From Salinicoccus sesuvii (GTDB taxonomy: Bacteria; Bacillota; Bacilli; Staphylococcales; Salinicoccaceae), in assembly GCF_042648145.1 (NCBI RefSeq), contig NZ_JBHRWV010000007.1, forward strand, positions 434,001-498,000: a stretch of DNA of 64,000 nt, in the 5' to 3' direction. The position numbers and the translations under genes are program-made. This document shows, in pieces, positions 43,830 through 53,526 of the stretch; within the stretch, counting starts at the first letter, position 1; the number at the start of each line of letters is the position of its first letter. Under the pieces are notes generated by a model. That model was not told the DNA's origin, ran no database searches, and was given only the letters and a program-made list of their open reading frames with translations.

Positions 43830-44910
43830 GATTGCCCTCCTTCTGCTTCATCAAGTCTATAAATTCTTTAAAAAGATATTCTGGATCGTGTGGACCGGAA
43901 CTGGCTTCCGGGTGATATTGTACTGAGAATGCGGGATATTCCGTATGTCTGAGTCCTTCTACAGTGTTATCATTCAAGGCAATATGAGTCACTTCAAGCC
44001 CTGTCCCCTGAAGAGAATCTGGGTCGATGGAATAACCGTGGTTCTGCGAGGATATTTCAATTTTTCCTGTCGCAAGATTCTTGACGGGATGGTTGCTGCC
44101 GCGGTGGCCGAACTTCATCTTAAATGTCTTCGCGCCACACGCAATACCAAATACCTGATGACCCATACATATGCCGAATAGCGGGATTCCAAGAAGTTCC
44201 CTTACGGTTTCGATTTGATCTTGTATATTAGCGGGATCTCCAGGTCCGTTAGATAACATGATACCGTCTGGTCGCATCTGTCTAATCTCTTCAGCGGTCG
44301 TATCATAAGGAACGACAGTAACATCACATCCGAAATTGTTTAAGTGGCGGACGATGTTCTCTTTTTTGCCGTAGTCGATCAGTACAACACGTGGACCAGG
44401 CCCAGTTGAAATATACGGTGTTTTCGTCGCCACACGTTTGACCTGATCTGTACGGAAGCTTGAATTCTGCAGCAGTTCAATCAGATCCTCATGATATGTC
44501 TCATCAGTGATGATGGCTTTCATAACGCCCCCGCTTCTTAGCTTCCTTGTGATGCTTCTGGTATCAATACCGCTGATTCCGGGAATATCATGACGCTTCA
44601 GAAATTCATCTAACGTCTCCGAAGTACGGAAGTTAGAAGGTCCAGTACTTGCTTCCCTGACAACCACACCGCGTGCCTGTGCCATAAGTGATTCGTTATC
44701 CTCTGTGTTCATCCCCGTGTTTCCAATCAGTGGATAAGTGAACGTAATGATTTGGTCCGTATAGGACAAATCTGTAATCACTTCCTGTGCTCCTGTCATT
44801 GTCGTATTGAAGACAAGCTCCCCTTCAGATGACTTGTTGGCTCCAAAAGGATAGCCTTCATAGACCGTACCGTCTTCCAGTACTAGATATCTTTTTTCTT
44901 TCAGCATCAT
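43822..44910 (-). CDS. carA: Carbamoyl-phosphate synthase small subunit (glutamine amidotransferase)
   Basis: Hydrolyses glutamine and channels ammonia to CarB. 362 residues: N-terminal CPSase domain (YLVLEDGTVYEGYPFG) and class I amidotransferase domain with nucleophile Cys in GICMGHQ (about 242) and His/Glu in QYHPEASSGP. Its ATG overlaps the end of pyrC. Confidence 0.99.
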   Translation of the reverse strand: MMLKEKRYLVLEDGTVYEGYPFGANKSSEGELVFNTTMTGAQEVITDLSYTDQIITFTYPLIGNTGMNTEDNESLMAQARGVVVREASTGPSNFRTSETLDEFLKRHDIPGISGIDTRSITRKLRSGGVMKAIITDETYHEDLIELLQNSSFRTDQVKRVATKTPYISTGPGPRVVLIDYGKKENIVRHLNNFGCDVTVVPYDTTAEEIRQMRPDGIMLSNGPGDPANIQDQIETVRELLGIPLFGICMGHQVFGIACGAKTFKMKFGHRGSNHPVKNLATGKIEISSQNHGYSIDPDSLQGTGLEVTHIALNDNTVEGLRHTEYPAFSVQYHPEASSGPHDPEYLFKEFIDLMKQKEGNHA

Positions 44911-46181
44911 GCTTCCTCCTTGTATACGATTTTGCCATCAACGATGGTCATATGGATATCCGATTCCAATTCCATCCCGTCAAATGGCGTATTACGAGCT
45001 TTTGAGTAGAACTTGTCTTTATCGAGTATATATTTTTTCTCCAGGTTGATAATTGTGATATCAGCAGCTCCGCCTTCTGCTAAAACACCCATATTCATAT
45101 TGAATGTTTCGGCCGGTTTGACTGTCATCCAATCGATGAGTTGTTGCAAGGTGAATGTGCCATTTTTAACTAATTTCGTATAGAGCAACTGAAAGGCGTT
45201 TTCGCTACCGGTAATACCGAATGGTGCTGTCTCAACGCCAACGGCCTTCTCAGCCTCAGCGTGCGGCGCATGATCTGTCGCAATCAAGTCGATCGTACCA
45301 TCGAGTAACCCATTAATCAGAGCTTCACGGTCTTCACTCCCTCTAAGTGGTGGGTTCATTTTAAAATTCGCATCATCACTTGTAATGTCATTCTCGTCGA
45401 GTACTAGGTGATGTGGTGTAACTTCTGCTGTAACATGTACGCCTGCACGCTTCGCATCTCGAATGATACGCACACTCTCCTTAGTACTCACATGACACAC
45501 GTGGTAATGGCAGCCGGCAGCTTCCGCGAGCAGGATATCCCTTGCAATATGTACCGATTCCGCAACAGACGGAATGCCGGGCAACCCAAGTTTCCGGCTT
45601 GTTTTCCCTTCATGAATGGCTCCACCATGGATTAATGTATTCTCTTCAGTATGCGCAACAACAGGCATCCCAACCTTTGCGGCCTCAATCATTGCTTGGA
45701 GCATCATATCAGCATTCTGTACGCCAACACCGTCGTCTGTAAAAGCAAATGCCCCCTCCTGCTTCAATGCAGGAAAATCAACTAGATCGCGACCCAATTG
45801 ACGCTCTGTGATGGAAGCGTAAGGAATGACTTTAACGTGTGCTGTCTCCTTGATCCGATTATTTATGTTTGAGAGTGTTTTTGCATTATCTGGTACCGGT
45901 CTCGTATTCGGCATTGGACAGACAGCGGTGAATCCACCACGCGCCGCAGCCAGTGTGCCTGTTTCGATTGTCTCCTTATGTTCGCCACCTGGTTCTCTCA
46001 AATGTACGTGGACATCCACAAATCCTGGTGCGATGAGCAATCCTGAACAATCCACCATCTCTTCGTTTTCTTTTTCGATGTTATCAGCAATCTGCGTGAT
46101 TATACCATTTTCAATGAAAACATCTTTTTTAACCTCATTATTGTTCTCGAGTAGCATCCCATTTTTTAAAAGCAATCCCAT
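44907..46181 (-). CDS. pyrC: Dihydroorotase
   Basis: Zinc amidohydrolase closing carbamoyl-aspartate to dihydroorotate. 424 residues (type I). Metal ligands: HVHLREPG (about 58-65), His residues in VVAHTEEN and CHVSTKE, and Asp in ATDHAPH. Overlaps pyrB by one base and carA by four. Confidence 0.98.
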   Translation of the reverse strand: MGLLLKNGMLLENNNEVKKDVFIENGIITQIADNIEKENEEMVDCSGLLIAPGFVDVHVHLREPGGEHKETIETGTLAAARGGFTAVCPMPNTRPVPDNAKTLSNINNRIKETAHVKVIPYASITERQLGRDLVDFPALKQEGAFAFTDDGVGVQNADMMLQAMIEAAKVGMPVVAHTEENTLIHGGAIHEGKTSRKLGLPGIPSVAESVHIARDILLAEAAGCHYHVCHVSTKESVRIIRDAKRAGVHVTAEVTPHHLVLDENDITSDDANFKMNPPLRGSEDREALINGLLDGTIDLIATDHAPHAEAEKAVGVETAPFGITGSENAFQLLYTKLVKNGTFTLQQLIDWMTVKPAETFNMNMGVLAEGGAADITIINLEKKYILDKDKFYSKARNTPFDGMELESDIHMTIVDGKIVYKEEA

Positions 46182-47062
46182 TATTCTTCACTCCCAAAAA
46201 TTTCTTGTAGTACACTCATACGCATAAAAACACCATTATTCATCTGTTCAAATATCACAGAGCGCGGCCCTTCTATTAGACGGCCGTCTATCTCGACATC
46301 TCGATTTACTGGTGCCGGGTGCATAATTATGGCATTCTCCTTCATATGCTGGTGTCGTGACAACGTCATACCGTAATTCATATGGTAACTCTTTTTTGTG
46401 AAATCGACTGTATCCCCATGCCGTTCGTGTTGTACACGCAATAACATGACGACATCCGCTTCCCCAACTGCGTCATCTAAATTGACATAAGGCACCGCTA
46501 TACTGTCATCTTGCCAAGCTTCAGGTGCACAAAATCTGACTTCAGCGCCAAGCTTCGACAGTGCCTGCTGGTTACTTTTGGCCACACGGCTGTGTGAAAT
46601 ATCTCCGGCAATCAGCACTTTTAAGCCATCAAAACGACCAAATTTTTCATAGATTGTCATCAGATCAAGGAGCGACTGAGTCGGGTGCGATCCACTGCCA
46701 TCTCCACCATTGATGATTGGAATGCCGAGCGCCTCCATTTCATCATAGTACTGTGTGATGCCGTGCCGTATAACTAAAGCCTCGCAACCGATGGCCTCCA
46801 TCGTACGGCAAGTATCATAGAGTGATTCACCCTTCGTAACCGAGCTGTGGTCAACATCGAATGGAATCGACGTGATGCCAAGGCGTTTTTCTGCCATTTC
46901 GAAGCTTGCCTTAGTACGAGTCGAAGGTTCGAAGAAGAGATTCGCTATATATTTTGTTTCTTTGTAAGGCGTATACTTCCCGGCTTTCATCTCGAGTGCC
47001 CGCTTGATGAGCCGCATGATATCTGTATCTGTGAGCTGATGCATAGATAGAAGATCATTCAT
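46181..47062 (-). CDS. pyrB: Aspartate carbamoyltransferase catalytic subunit
   Basis: Condenses carbamoyl phosphate with aspartate. 293 residues, with the carbamoyl-phosphate loop PSTRTKASFEMA (about 47-58), RHGITQYYDE, and HPAPVNRDVEI. No pyrI regulatory subunit gene is present, as usual in Firmicutes. Overlaps uraA by 8 bases. Confidence 0.98.
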   Translation of the reverse strand: MNDLLSMHQLTDTDIMRLIKRALEMKAGKYTPYKETKYIANLFFEPSTRTKASFEMAEKRLGITSIPFDVDHSSVTKGESLYDTCRTMEAIGCEALVIRHGITQYYDEMEALGIPIINGGDGSGSHPTQSLLDLMTIYEKFGRFDGLKVLIAGDISHSRVAKSNQQALSKLGAEVRFCAPEAWQDDSIAVPYVNLDDAVGEADVVMLLRVQHERHGDTVDFTKKSYHMNYGMTLSRHQHMKENAIIMHPAPVNRDVEIDGRLIEGPRSVIFEQMNNGVFMRMSVLQEIFGSEE

Positions 47063-48377
47063 CTTTTAAAGGTGCCTCCTTCGGAAGAATCGCATTGAGG
47101 ACGATACCTGCCACAGCCGCGAGTGCCATGCCTTCAAGATTGAATGGGATATCGCCGATTGTAAAATCTAAGTGCGCCTTGCCGATACCGATAACCAAAA
47201 TGACCGAAGCGATAACCAGATTTCTTTTGGAGTCAAGATTCACCTGCTCGTCGATCAGCATCCTGAGACCACTTGATGCGATGATCCCAAACAATAGAAT
47301 GGATACTCCGCCCATAACTGGGGAAGGAATGCTTTGGACTACCGCTGTGAATTTGCCGATGAAACCGAGTAAGACTGCAAGCACACCAGCACCTCCAATG
47401 ACCCAGACACTGAATATGCGTGTAATGGCAAGCACACCGATATTCTCACCATATGTTGTCGTCGGTGGACCACCGATGATGCTTGAGAACATTGTGGAGA
47501 CACCATCACCGATCAATGAGCGGTGCAGGCCAGGCTTTTTGAAGAAGTTGCGCCCGACGATTTTGTTAATAACCATCTGGTGACCAATGTGTTCACTGAC
47601 TGTAACAAAAACGATTGGTAGCATGACGATCATCAGACCGATGTTGAGTGTCGGTTCATAGGATACAAAAGGTACATGCACATCTGGCAAGACAAACCAA
47701 CCTGTATTCATAATATCAGTGAAATCGACGATTCCAACAAGCACTGCTGTGATGTAGCCGCCAACGATACCGATCAAGATCGGTATAAGTGACAATACGC
47801 CTCTTAGAAAAATGGAAGCACAGATGGTTATGATGAGCGTGACGGCGGCAACGAGTATGTAGAGCATGCTGTAGCCTTCTTGGCTTCCTGAATCGGTATA
47901 CATAGCCATATCCACAGCAACCGGTGCAAGACCGAGACCGATGACCATGATGACTGGACCGACGACTATCGGTGGCAGAAGGTTCATCAGCCAGCTGATG
48001 CCGAACAACCTGATGATAAGCCCGATGACAACATAGAGCACACCGCTGAAGAATAGAGCCGTCAGTACTTCACCGAGGCTGTTAGCGCCAAGGGCAATGG
48101 TGATGGGCAGAATGAATGCAAAACTTGAACCCAAGTAAGCAGGTATCTGCCCTTTTGTGATAAGCAGGTAGAGCAACGTACCGATGCCGCTCGCAATCAG
48201 TGCCGCTGAAATCGGTAATCCGGTTAGAAAAGGAACAAGTACAGTCGCACCGAACATCGCGAAAAGGTGTTGAGAACTCAGCAACAGCCATTGGGCGGGC
48301 TTTGGTTTCTCGTGTACGTCCAGTACCGGTTCTACATTTTTGCTATAAATTTCTTCTGTTGATTCTCTATCCTGCAT
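47055..48377 (-). CDS. uraA: Uracil permease (NCS2 family)
   Basis: Proton-coupled uracil importer of the nucleobase-ascorbate transporter family. 440 residues, about 14 hydrophobic segments, with the family motif region around QHLFAMFGATVLVP and the substrate-site GGPPTTTYGENIGV segment between helices 9 and 10. It lies 16 bases after pyrR and is preceded by AGGAGG; no second attenuator fits in this gap. Confidence 0.96.
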   Translation of the reverse strand: MQDRESTEEIYSKNVEPVLDVHEKPKPAQWLLLSSQHLFAMFGATVLVPFLTGLPISAALIASGIGTLLYLLITKGQIPAYLGSSFAFILPITIALGANSLGEVLTALFFSGVLYVVIGLIIRLFGISWLMNLLPPIVVGPVIMVIGLGLAPVAVDMAMYTDSGSQEGYSMLYILVAAVTLIITICASIFLRGVLSLIPILIGIVGGYITAVLVGIVDFTDIMNTGWFVLPDVHVPFVSYEPTLNIGLMIVMLPIVFVTVSEHIGHQMVINKIVGRNFFKKPGLHRSLIGDGVSTMFSSIIGGPPTTTYGENIGVLAITRIFSVWVIGGAGVLAVLLGFIGKFTAVVQSIPSPVMGGVSILLFGIIASSGLRMLIDEQVNLDSKRNLVIASVILVIGIGKAHLDFTIGDIPFNLEGMALAAVAGIVLNAILPKEAPLKDE

Positions 48378-48393
48378 AACTTTTATCCTCCTG

Positions 48394-48921
48394 TTATTTG
48401 CTTAATGTCACTTCATTCTTCTCATCGTACTCAGCGAGGTTTACATGAATCTTTTCATCCCGTGCTGTCGGAATGTTCTTGCCCACATAGTCCGCCCGTA
48501 TCGGCAATTCCCTGTGTCCCCGATCAATCAGTACGGCGAGGGATATCTTGGCTGGCCGCACCTGACTTAATATCGCATCCATGGTCGCCCGAATCGTACG
48601 TCCTGTATAGAGCACATCATCTACCACGATGACATGACGGTCATCAAGTGGCACATCAATCGAGATGGCTTCTTTTGACCCTCCACCTTTTGCCTGTCTG
48701 TCATCTCTAAACGCCGTAACATCGATGGTGCCTGTTGGTATTCTAACGCCGTCGATACTTTCTATGCGTTCCTGCAGGCGTGTGGCCAGGAATTCTCCTC
48801 TTGTCTTGATGCCAAGAAACACAATGCCTTCGGCCCCTTTGTTGCGTTCAAGTATTTCGTGCGACATCCGCGTCAGTGATCGGATGATCTGAGATTCGTC
48901 CAAAATAGTTCTCTGCTCCAT
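48394..48921 (-). CDS. pyrR: Bifunctional pyr operon RNA-binding attenuator/uracil phosphoribosyltransferase PyrR
   Basis: Binds pyr leader RNA when UMP is high and promotes termination; also a weak uracil phosphoribosyltransferase. The frame is open to 48975, but that extension would run through the terminator hairpin; the ATG at 48919-48921 has AAAGGAG upstream and matches the family (MEQRTILDESQIIRSL), giving 175 residues. The PRPP loop is VIVVDDVLYTGRT. First gene of the ten-gene operon. Confidence 0.97.
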   Translation of the reverse strand: MEQRTILDESQIIRSLTRMSHEILERNKGAEGIVFLGIKTRGEFLATRLQERIESIDGVRIPTGTIDVTAFRDDRQAKGGGSKEAISIDVPLDDRHVIVVDDVLYTGRTIRATMDAILSQVRPAKISLAVLIDRGHRELPIRADYVGKNIPTARDEKIHVNLAEYDEKNEVTLSK

Positions 48922-48951
48922 AAATAATGAGCTCCTTTCAAAAATGTATAA

Positions 48952-48982
48952 AAAAATACTCATGTCCAAAGACATGAGTATA
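48952..48982 (-). terminator. Leader terminator (attenuator) before pyrR
   Basis: ATACTCATGTC and its complement flank TTTG, followed on the minus strand by TTTTTTT. Placed between the PyrR-binding hairpin and the pyrR ribosome site, it is the PyrR-controlled attenuator. Confidence 0.92.
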
Positions 48983-49035
48983 CACGTATCCTAATAATTA
49001 TACATTCTGCCTATGGCAGATGCACTCCGTTTATA

Positions 49036-49076
49036 TCACGTCTTTGAAGCCTCACGGGACTTCCTTTAAAGACAAT
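49036..49076 (-). promoter_or_regulatory. PyrR-binding anti-antiterminator hairpin
   Basis: The minus-strand segment at 49048-49061 reads AGTCCCGTGAGGCT, an excellent match to the PyrR-binding loop consensus. Flanking GTCTTT and AAAGAC close the stem. Binding would favour the downstream terminator and repress the operon when pyrimidines are plentiful. Confidence 0.9.
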
Positions 49077-49097
49077 GGCTATTTACTTTTCCTTAAC

Positions 49098-49126
49098 AGT
49101 TTATTCTTATTCATTTTCATTGTCAA
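49098..49126 (-). promoter_or_regulatory. Promoter of the pyr operon
   Basis: TTGACA (49121-49126) and TAAACT (49098-49103) with 17-base spacing on the minus strand, directly after the rluD stop codon. Transcription would start near 49091, leaving a leader of about 170 bases. Confidence 0.85.
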
Positions 49127-49129
49127 GGA

Positions 49130-50047
49130 CTAATCAGACAGTAGTGTCAGATTTTCCAGCACATCCTCAAAGACAGATGGTAGGGGCACGTTAAATTCCA
49201 TATACTCGCCTGTCTTAGGATGGATGAAACCGAGCGTGCCTGCATGCAGCATCTGCCCTTCTGATTCAATGGTTTTTCTTGGACCATATTTCGGATCTCC
49301 AGCAAGCGGATAACCAATATACTTCATATGCACACGTATCTGGTGAGTTCTACCGGTGTCTAGTATGCACTCGACAAGGGTGAAGTCCTTGTAACGTTCA
49401 AGAACATTGAAATGTGTGATGGCCTCTTTACCGCCATCTACAACCGCCATTTCCTGACGCTCCTTTGGATTTCTTCCGATTGGTGCTTCAATGGTACCTT
49501 TGTCATGTGGAATAGTGCCATGGACCAGCGCGGTATACTTTCGGGTCACACTTTTATCCACCAACTGTTCTACAAGGTTCCTATGAGTCACATCATCTTT
49601 TGCCACCATCAGGAGGCCACTCGTATCCTTATCGATCCTATGGACGATACCCGGCCTCAATTCACCGTTGATGCCAGATAGATTGTCAAGTTGGTACATC
49701 AGTCCATTCACAAGCGTTCCGGACGGATGCCCGGCTGCTGGGTGGACAACCATCCCTTTTGGTTTGTTGACGACAGCCACTTCGTCATCTTCATGGATTA
49801 TATCGAGACTGAGATTTTCAGGGACGATATCCGCTTCGACAAGCTCTCGATCTTCAACGACAACGATGTCCCCGCTTCTGACCTTGTAATTGGCTTTGAC
49901 GATTTTACCGTTCACTTTTACAAGTCCATCTTTGATACGCCCTTGCATATCACTGCGGGAGGTATCTTCGAGCTGTTCTGCGAGCAATCTGTCAATTCTC
50001 TGACTGCTGTCATTATCATTTACTATTATTTCATGCATTCTTGTCAC
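49130..50047 (-). CDS. Ribosomal large-subunit pseudouridine synthase (RluD family)
   Basis: 305 residues with an N-terminal S4 RNA-binding domain (about 14-70, RIDRLLAEQLEDTSRSD) and a pseudouridine synthase domain with the catalytic Asp in VHRIDKDTSGL (about 140). This is the RluD/YlyB type that follows lspA in Bacillus and Staphylococcus; the exact rRNA site is not shown. Overlaps lspA by 17 bases. Confidence 0.95.
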   Translation of the reverse strand: MTRMHEIIVNDNDSSQRIDRLLAEQLEDTSRSDMQGRIKDGLVKVNGKIVKANYKVRSGDIVVVEDRELVEADIVPENLSLDIIHEDDEVAVVNKPKGMVVHPAAGHPSGTLVNGLMYQLDNLSGINGELRPGIVHRIDKDTSGLLMVAKDDVTHRNLVEQLVDKSVTRKYTALVHGTIPHDKGTIEAPIGRNPKERQEMAVVDGGKEAITHFNVLERYKDFTLVECILDTGRTHQIRVHMKYIGYPLAGDPKYGPRKTIESEGQMLHAGTLGFIHPKTGEYMEFNVPLPSVFEDVLENLTLLSD

Positions 50048-50510
50048 CTTTTCCTATGAAGAAGAATTCAATCAGCATCAGTACGACACCAATTGATAGC
50101 GCACTATCCGCCACGTTAAAAATTGGGAAATCGTAGGAGATGATCAGAACATCAATGAAATCCACTACTTCTTGAAACAGGATTCGATCGATAAAATTAC
50201 CAAAAGCACCTGCCATCAGAAGCACAATGGCCGTCTGCAACAAGAAGTTGTCTTTTGCTTCTTTAATATAGACATATACCAGTGTGCCAAGCACGAGCAC
50301 TGTTACGACATAAAAGAAGAACATCTGTCCTTGAAACAACCCCCATGCAGCGCCGCTGTTACGATGGGAGGTCAGAGACAGGAAATCACCGAAAATCGGT
50401 ATCGACTGCCCTTCCTCCATGAAACGAACGACCAGATACTTGGTGTACTGGTCGAAAGCCAGTATGAACAGACCCAGAAAAACCATGGGCAAGATTCTAT
50501 ATGATTTCAT
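50031..50510 (-). CDS. lspA: Lipoprotein signal peptidase II
   Basis: Membrane aspartyl protease removing signal peptides of prolipoproteins. 159 residues, four membrane helices, conserved RNSGAAWG (about 50-57), and the two motifs with the essential aspartates, GNFIDR (Asp108) and FNVADSA (Asp135). Lies between ileS and the pseudouridine synthase gene, a conserved Firmicute order. Confidence 0.97.
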   Translation of the reverse strand: MKSYRILPMVFLGLFILAFDQYTKYLVVRFMEEGQSIPIFGDFLSLTSHRNSGAAWGLFQGQMFFFYVVTVLVLGTLVYVYIKEAKDNFLLQTAIVLLMAGAFGNFIDRILFQEVVDFIDVLIISYDFPIFNVADSALSIGVVLMLIEFFFIGKGDKNA

Positions 50511-50519
50511 TCAAGCCTC

Positions 50520-53258
50520 CTAAAGCTGGTCGACAACTTCGCGACATCTTGGACAGATATCATCATCGCCACCATCGATGGATTCTGCAGTTGAATAGTT
50601 CCAGCAACGCTCACAACGTGTACCTTCTGCATGTTCAACCTTTACTATAACATACTCATAATCCGCACCATCAGGCAATGCATCGACTACCTCGACTTGA
50701 GATACAATGAACAGCTGCGTGAGCGCTCCATTGATATCATCATAACGCATGCCCTCGGGCTCAGTCACATAGACTTTCGCTTCAAGCGATTTTCCAATGA
50801 CCTTTTCATTCCTTGCCGCTTCAAGTGCCTTTAGTACATCGTCCCTAACAGCCATGAAATGCTTCCATTTACCGACCAGTGCCTCATCGACCTGTGAGGC
50901 TTCCGGCATATACTCAAGATGGACGCTTTCTTTCTCAACATACGGCGTGTGCTCATGAATCTCTTCAGCAGTATGCACAAGTACTGGCGCTATCAGACGG
51001 TTCAAGTCAGTCAGGATTCTGTAGAGGACAGTTTGCATGCTGCGTCTGATATGGGAATCCTGCTTCTCGATGTAGAGTATATCTTTACCGTAGTCCAGAT
51101 AGAAGTTGGAAAGTTCGACATTGATGAAGTTCTGAAGTGCTTGGTACATTGTTACATAATCATAGCGATCGTAGCCATCAAGCATCATGTTGACGATTTC
51201 ATTGAATCGCTGCATCATGAACTGATCCACTTCCTTCATATCTTCATATGCTACTGCATCTTCAGCAGGATTGAAATCGGCTACGTTACCAAGCAGGAAG
51301 CGGAACGTATTTCTGATTTTGCGATAGACTTCAGACACTTGCTTTAAAATATCGTCGGATACTCTGACATCTTCCTCGAAATCTGAGGACATAACCCATA
51401 GGCGGATAATATCTGCACCCATCTGCTTCATCACTTTTTCTGGCAAAATGGTGTTGCCGAGGGATTTCGACATCTTCTTGCCCTCACCATCCATAACAAA
51501 TCCGTGACTCAGCAGCTCCTTATATGGTGCAATGCCTTTGGTTGCCACACTTGTAATGATAGATGAGTTGAACCATCCCCGGTACTGGTCAGAACCTTCG
51601 AAATAAAGATCTGCAGGATACGTCAGGTAATCCCTTTCATCCAGTACACCACGATGCGAGGAGCCAGAATCGAACCAGACATCCATGATGTCCGTTTCCT
51701 TGGTAAATTCACCGTTTGGAGAACTTTCGTGCGTATAGCCTTCAGGAAGTAGCTCTTTGGCATCCCATTCAAACCATATATTAGAACCATGCGTGCTAAA
51801 GAGTTCCGCGACGTGCTCGATAACATCTGTATCGACAATCTCTTCACCGTTTTCTGCATAGAAGAATGGGAGAGGCACACCCCATACGCGCTGACGAGAA
51901 ATGACCCAGTCGCCACGATTTTTGATCATGTTGTACATTCTCTTCTGGCTCCACTCAACTTGGAACTTCGTGTCCATGACTGCTTCGAGTATATCTTCTC
52001 GGACATTCTTGATTGAAGCGAACCACTGCGGTGTAGCCCTGAAGATGACCGGTGTCTTCGTCCGCCAGTCATGTGGATAGGAATGGGTATAGAAATTCAG
52101 CTTGATCAAGGCGCCCGCGTCTTTCAAATCGTCCGAGATGACCTTGTTCGCTGTGTCATAAAAGAGACCTTCGTACTTTCCTGCTTCATCTGTAAATACA
52201 CCTTTGTCATCGACAGGACTGAGTACCTCAAGGTTGTATTTCTGGCCAATGATAAAGTCATCATCACCATGACCTGGTGCAGTATGCACACAGCCTGTAC
52301 CAGCATCCGTTGTAACATGGTCGCCGAGGATGACTAGACTTGTCCGATCGAACAGTGGATGCTTCGTTATCACGTACTCAAGCTCTGCTCCCTTAAATTC
52401 CTGTGTACGTGTCACTTTTCCCTTATCGAATTCTACTTCTTCGCAGAAATGATCGAGTAGATCTTCAGCAACAACGTACTCCTGTCCTTCATAGCTGAAC
52501 TGCACATAGTTCAGTTCAGGATGTACAGCAATTCCTTGGTTTGCCGGAATCGTCCATGGTGTTGTCGTCCAGATGACAATTTTTGCACCAGATTCAACGA
52601 CGCCTTTACCATCTTCAACTTCAAAACCAACATAGATAGATGGCGAACGCTTGTCCTTGTATTCAAGTTCCGCTTCTGCAAGTGAAGATTCACTGACAGG
52701 GGACCAGTAAATTGGTTTCTTACCCTTATAGATTAAGCCTTTGCCAACCATGTCTTTAAGCACACGAATCTGTGCTGCTTCAAACTCAGGCTTGTAAGTC
52801 AGATAAGGATTATCCCACTCACCGTCGACTCCCATACGTTTGAATCCTTCACGCTGAAGGTCGATTTGTGATTCTGCAAACTCGATGCATTTATTTCTAA
52901 ATTCCTCTATCGTCATGCTCTTGCGATCAACACCCTTGTTTGTAAGCGCCTGTTCAATCGGCAAACCGTGCGTATCCCAGCCGGGTACGTAGGGTGCATA
53001 GTAACCACGCATCTGCTTGTTACGGATGATGAAGTCTTTGATGATCTTATTTAGTGCGTGACCCATATGAAGGGAACCATTGGCATATGGCGGTCCATCG
53101 TGTAGCACGTAAGGGGTGTTCCCTTCGTTTTGTTTCAGTTTCTTTTCATATAATTTCTCTTCTTGCCATTTCTTTTGCATCTCAGGCTCTTTATTAACAA
53201 GCCCTCCACGCATCTTGAATTTTGTTTTAGGCATGAGCAACGTTTCTTTATAGTCCAT
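50520..53258 (-). CDS. ileS: Isoleucyl-tRNA synthetase
   Basis: Charges tRNA-Ile. 912 residues: class I signatures HMGH (in YANGSLHMGHA) and KMSKS (in GKKMSKSLGN), the CP1 editing domain between them, and a C-terminal zinc finger with cysteines in GTRCERCWN and DDICPRCRE. This is the eubacterial mupirocin-sensitive architecture with the terminal zinc finger. Expression is controlled by the T-box leader just upstream. Confidence 0.98.
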   Translation of the reverse strand: MDYKETLLMPKTKFKMRGGLVNKEPEMQKKWQEEKLYEKKLKQNEGNTPYVLHDGPPYANGSLHMGHALNKIIKDFIIRNKQMRGYYAPYVPGWDTHGLPIEQALTNKGVDRKSMTIEEFRNKCIEFAESQIDLQREGFKRMGVDGEWDNPYLTYKPEFEAAQIRVLKDMVGKGLIYKGKKPIYWSPVSESSLAEAELEYKDKRSPSIYVGFEVEDGKGVVESGAKIVIWTTTPWTIPANQGIAVHPELNYVQFSYEGQEYVVAEDLLDHFCEEVEFDKGKVTRTQEFKGAELEYVITKHPLFDRTSLVILGDHVTTDAGTGCVHTAPGHGDDDFIIGQKYNLEVLSPVDDKGVFTDEAGKYEGLFYDTANKVISDDLKDAGALIKLNFYTHSYPHDWRTKTPVIFRATPQWFASIKNVREDILEAVMDTKFQVEWSQKRMYNMIKNRGDWVISRQRVWGVPLPFFYAENGEEIVDTDVIEHVAELFSTHGSNIWFEWDAKELLPEGYTHESSPNGEFTKETDIMDVWFDSGSSHRGVLDERDYLTYPADLYFEGSDQYRGWFNSSIITSVATKGIAPYKELLSHGFVMDGEGKKMSKSLGNTILPEKVMKQMGADIIRLWVMSSDFEEDVRVSDDILKQVSEVYRKIRNTFRFLLGNVADFNPAEDAVAYEDMKEVDQFMMQRFNEIVNMMLDGYDRYDYVTMYQALQNFINVELSNFYLDYGKDILYIEKQDSHIRRSMQTVLYRILTDLNRLIAPVLVHTAEEIHEHTPYVEKESVHLEYMPEASQVDEALVGKWKHFMAVRDDVLKALEAARNEKVIGKSLEAKVYVTEPEGMRYDDINGALTQLFIVSQVEVVDALPDGADYEYVIVKVEHAEGTRCERCWNYSTAESIDGGDDDICPRCREVVDQL

Positions 53259-53294
53259 TTTTCTAACTCCTTCTCCCTAGATTGATACATCAAT

Positions 53295-53487
53295 TAAAAA
53301 ACTCCGAAATAGCGTCAACAGGGGCGAAGTTAATCCGCGGTACCACCCTAATTGACTCCATTTCAGAGTCCACTCGATTTCAATATGAACATGGATCATT
53401 AGTGATATCTAGAGCACCATGGTCTGCCGGGGCTCCCACCTTCCCCCGGTCGCTTCTGCTGCCAATAGCGTCTGCATGTCTAACAAT
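53295..53487 (-). ncRNA. T-box riboswitch leader of ileS
   Basis: The minus-strand RNA contains the universal T-box AGGGTGGTACCGCGG (53335-53349), which pairs with uncharged tRNA. A Stem I-like region upstream has a GGTGGGAG element and, further on, GATATCACTA, whose ATC is a plausible isoleucine specifier. A terminator stem AACTTCG/CGGAGTT (53300-53331) ends in TTTTTT before ileS. Boundaries of Stem I are estimated. Confidence 0.92.
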
Positions 53488-53493
53488 ACTATT

Positions 53494-53522
53494 ATTATGC
53501 TAAATATCAGCTGATCCGTCAA
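53494..53522 (-). promoter_or_regulatory. Promoter of the ileS T-box leader
   Basis: TTGACG (53517-53522) and CATAAT (53494-53499) with 17-base spacing on the minus strand, beginning only four bases after the divIVA stop codon. Confidence 0.85.
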
Positions 53523-53526
53523 CATA

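Noticed and set aside
48922..48975. N-terminal extension of pyrR
   Set aside because: It would translate through the attenuator terminator; a good ribosome site and the conserved start fit the ATG at 48921.
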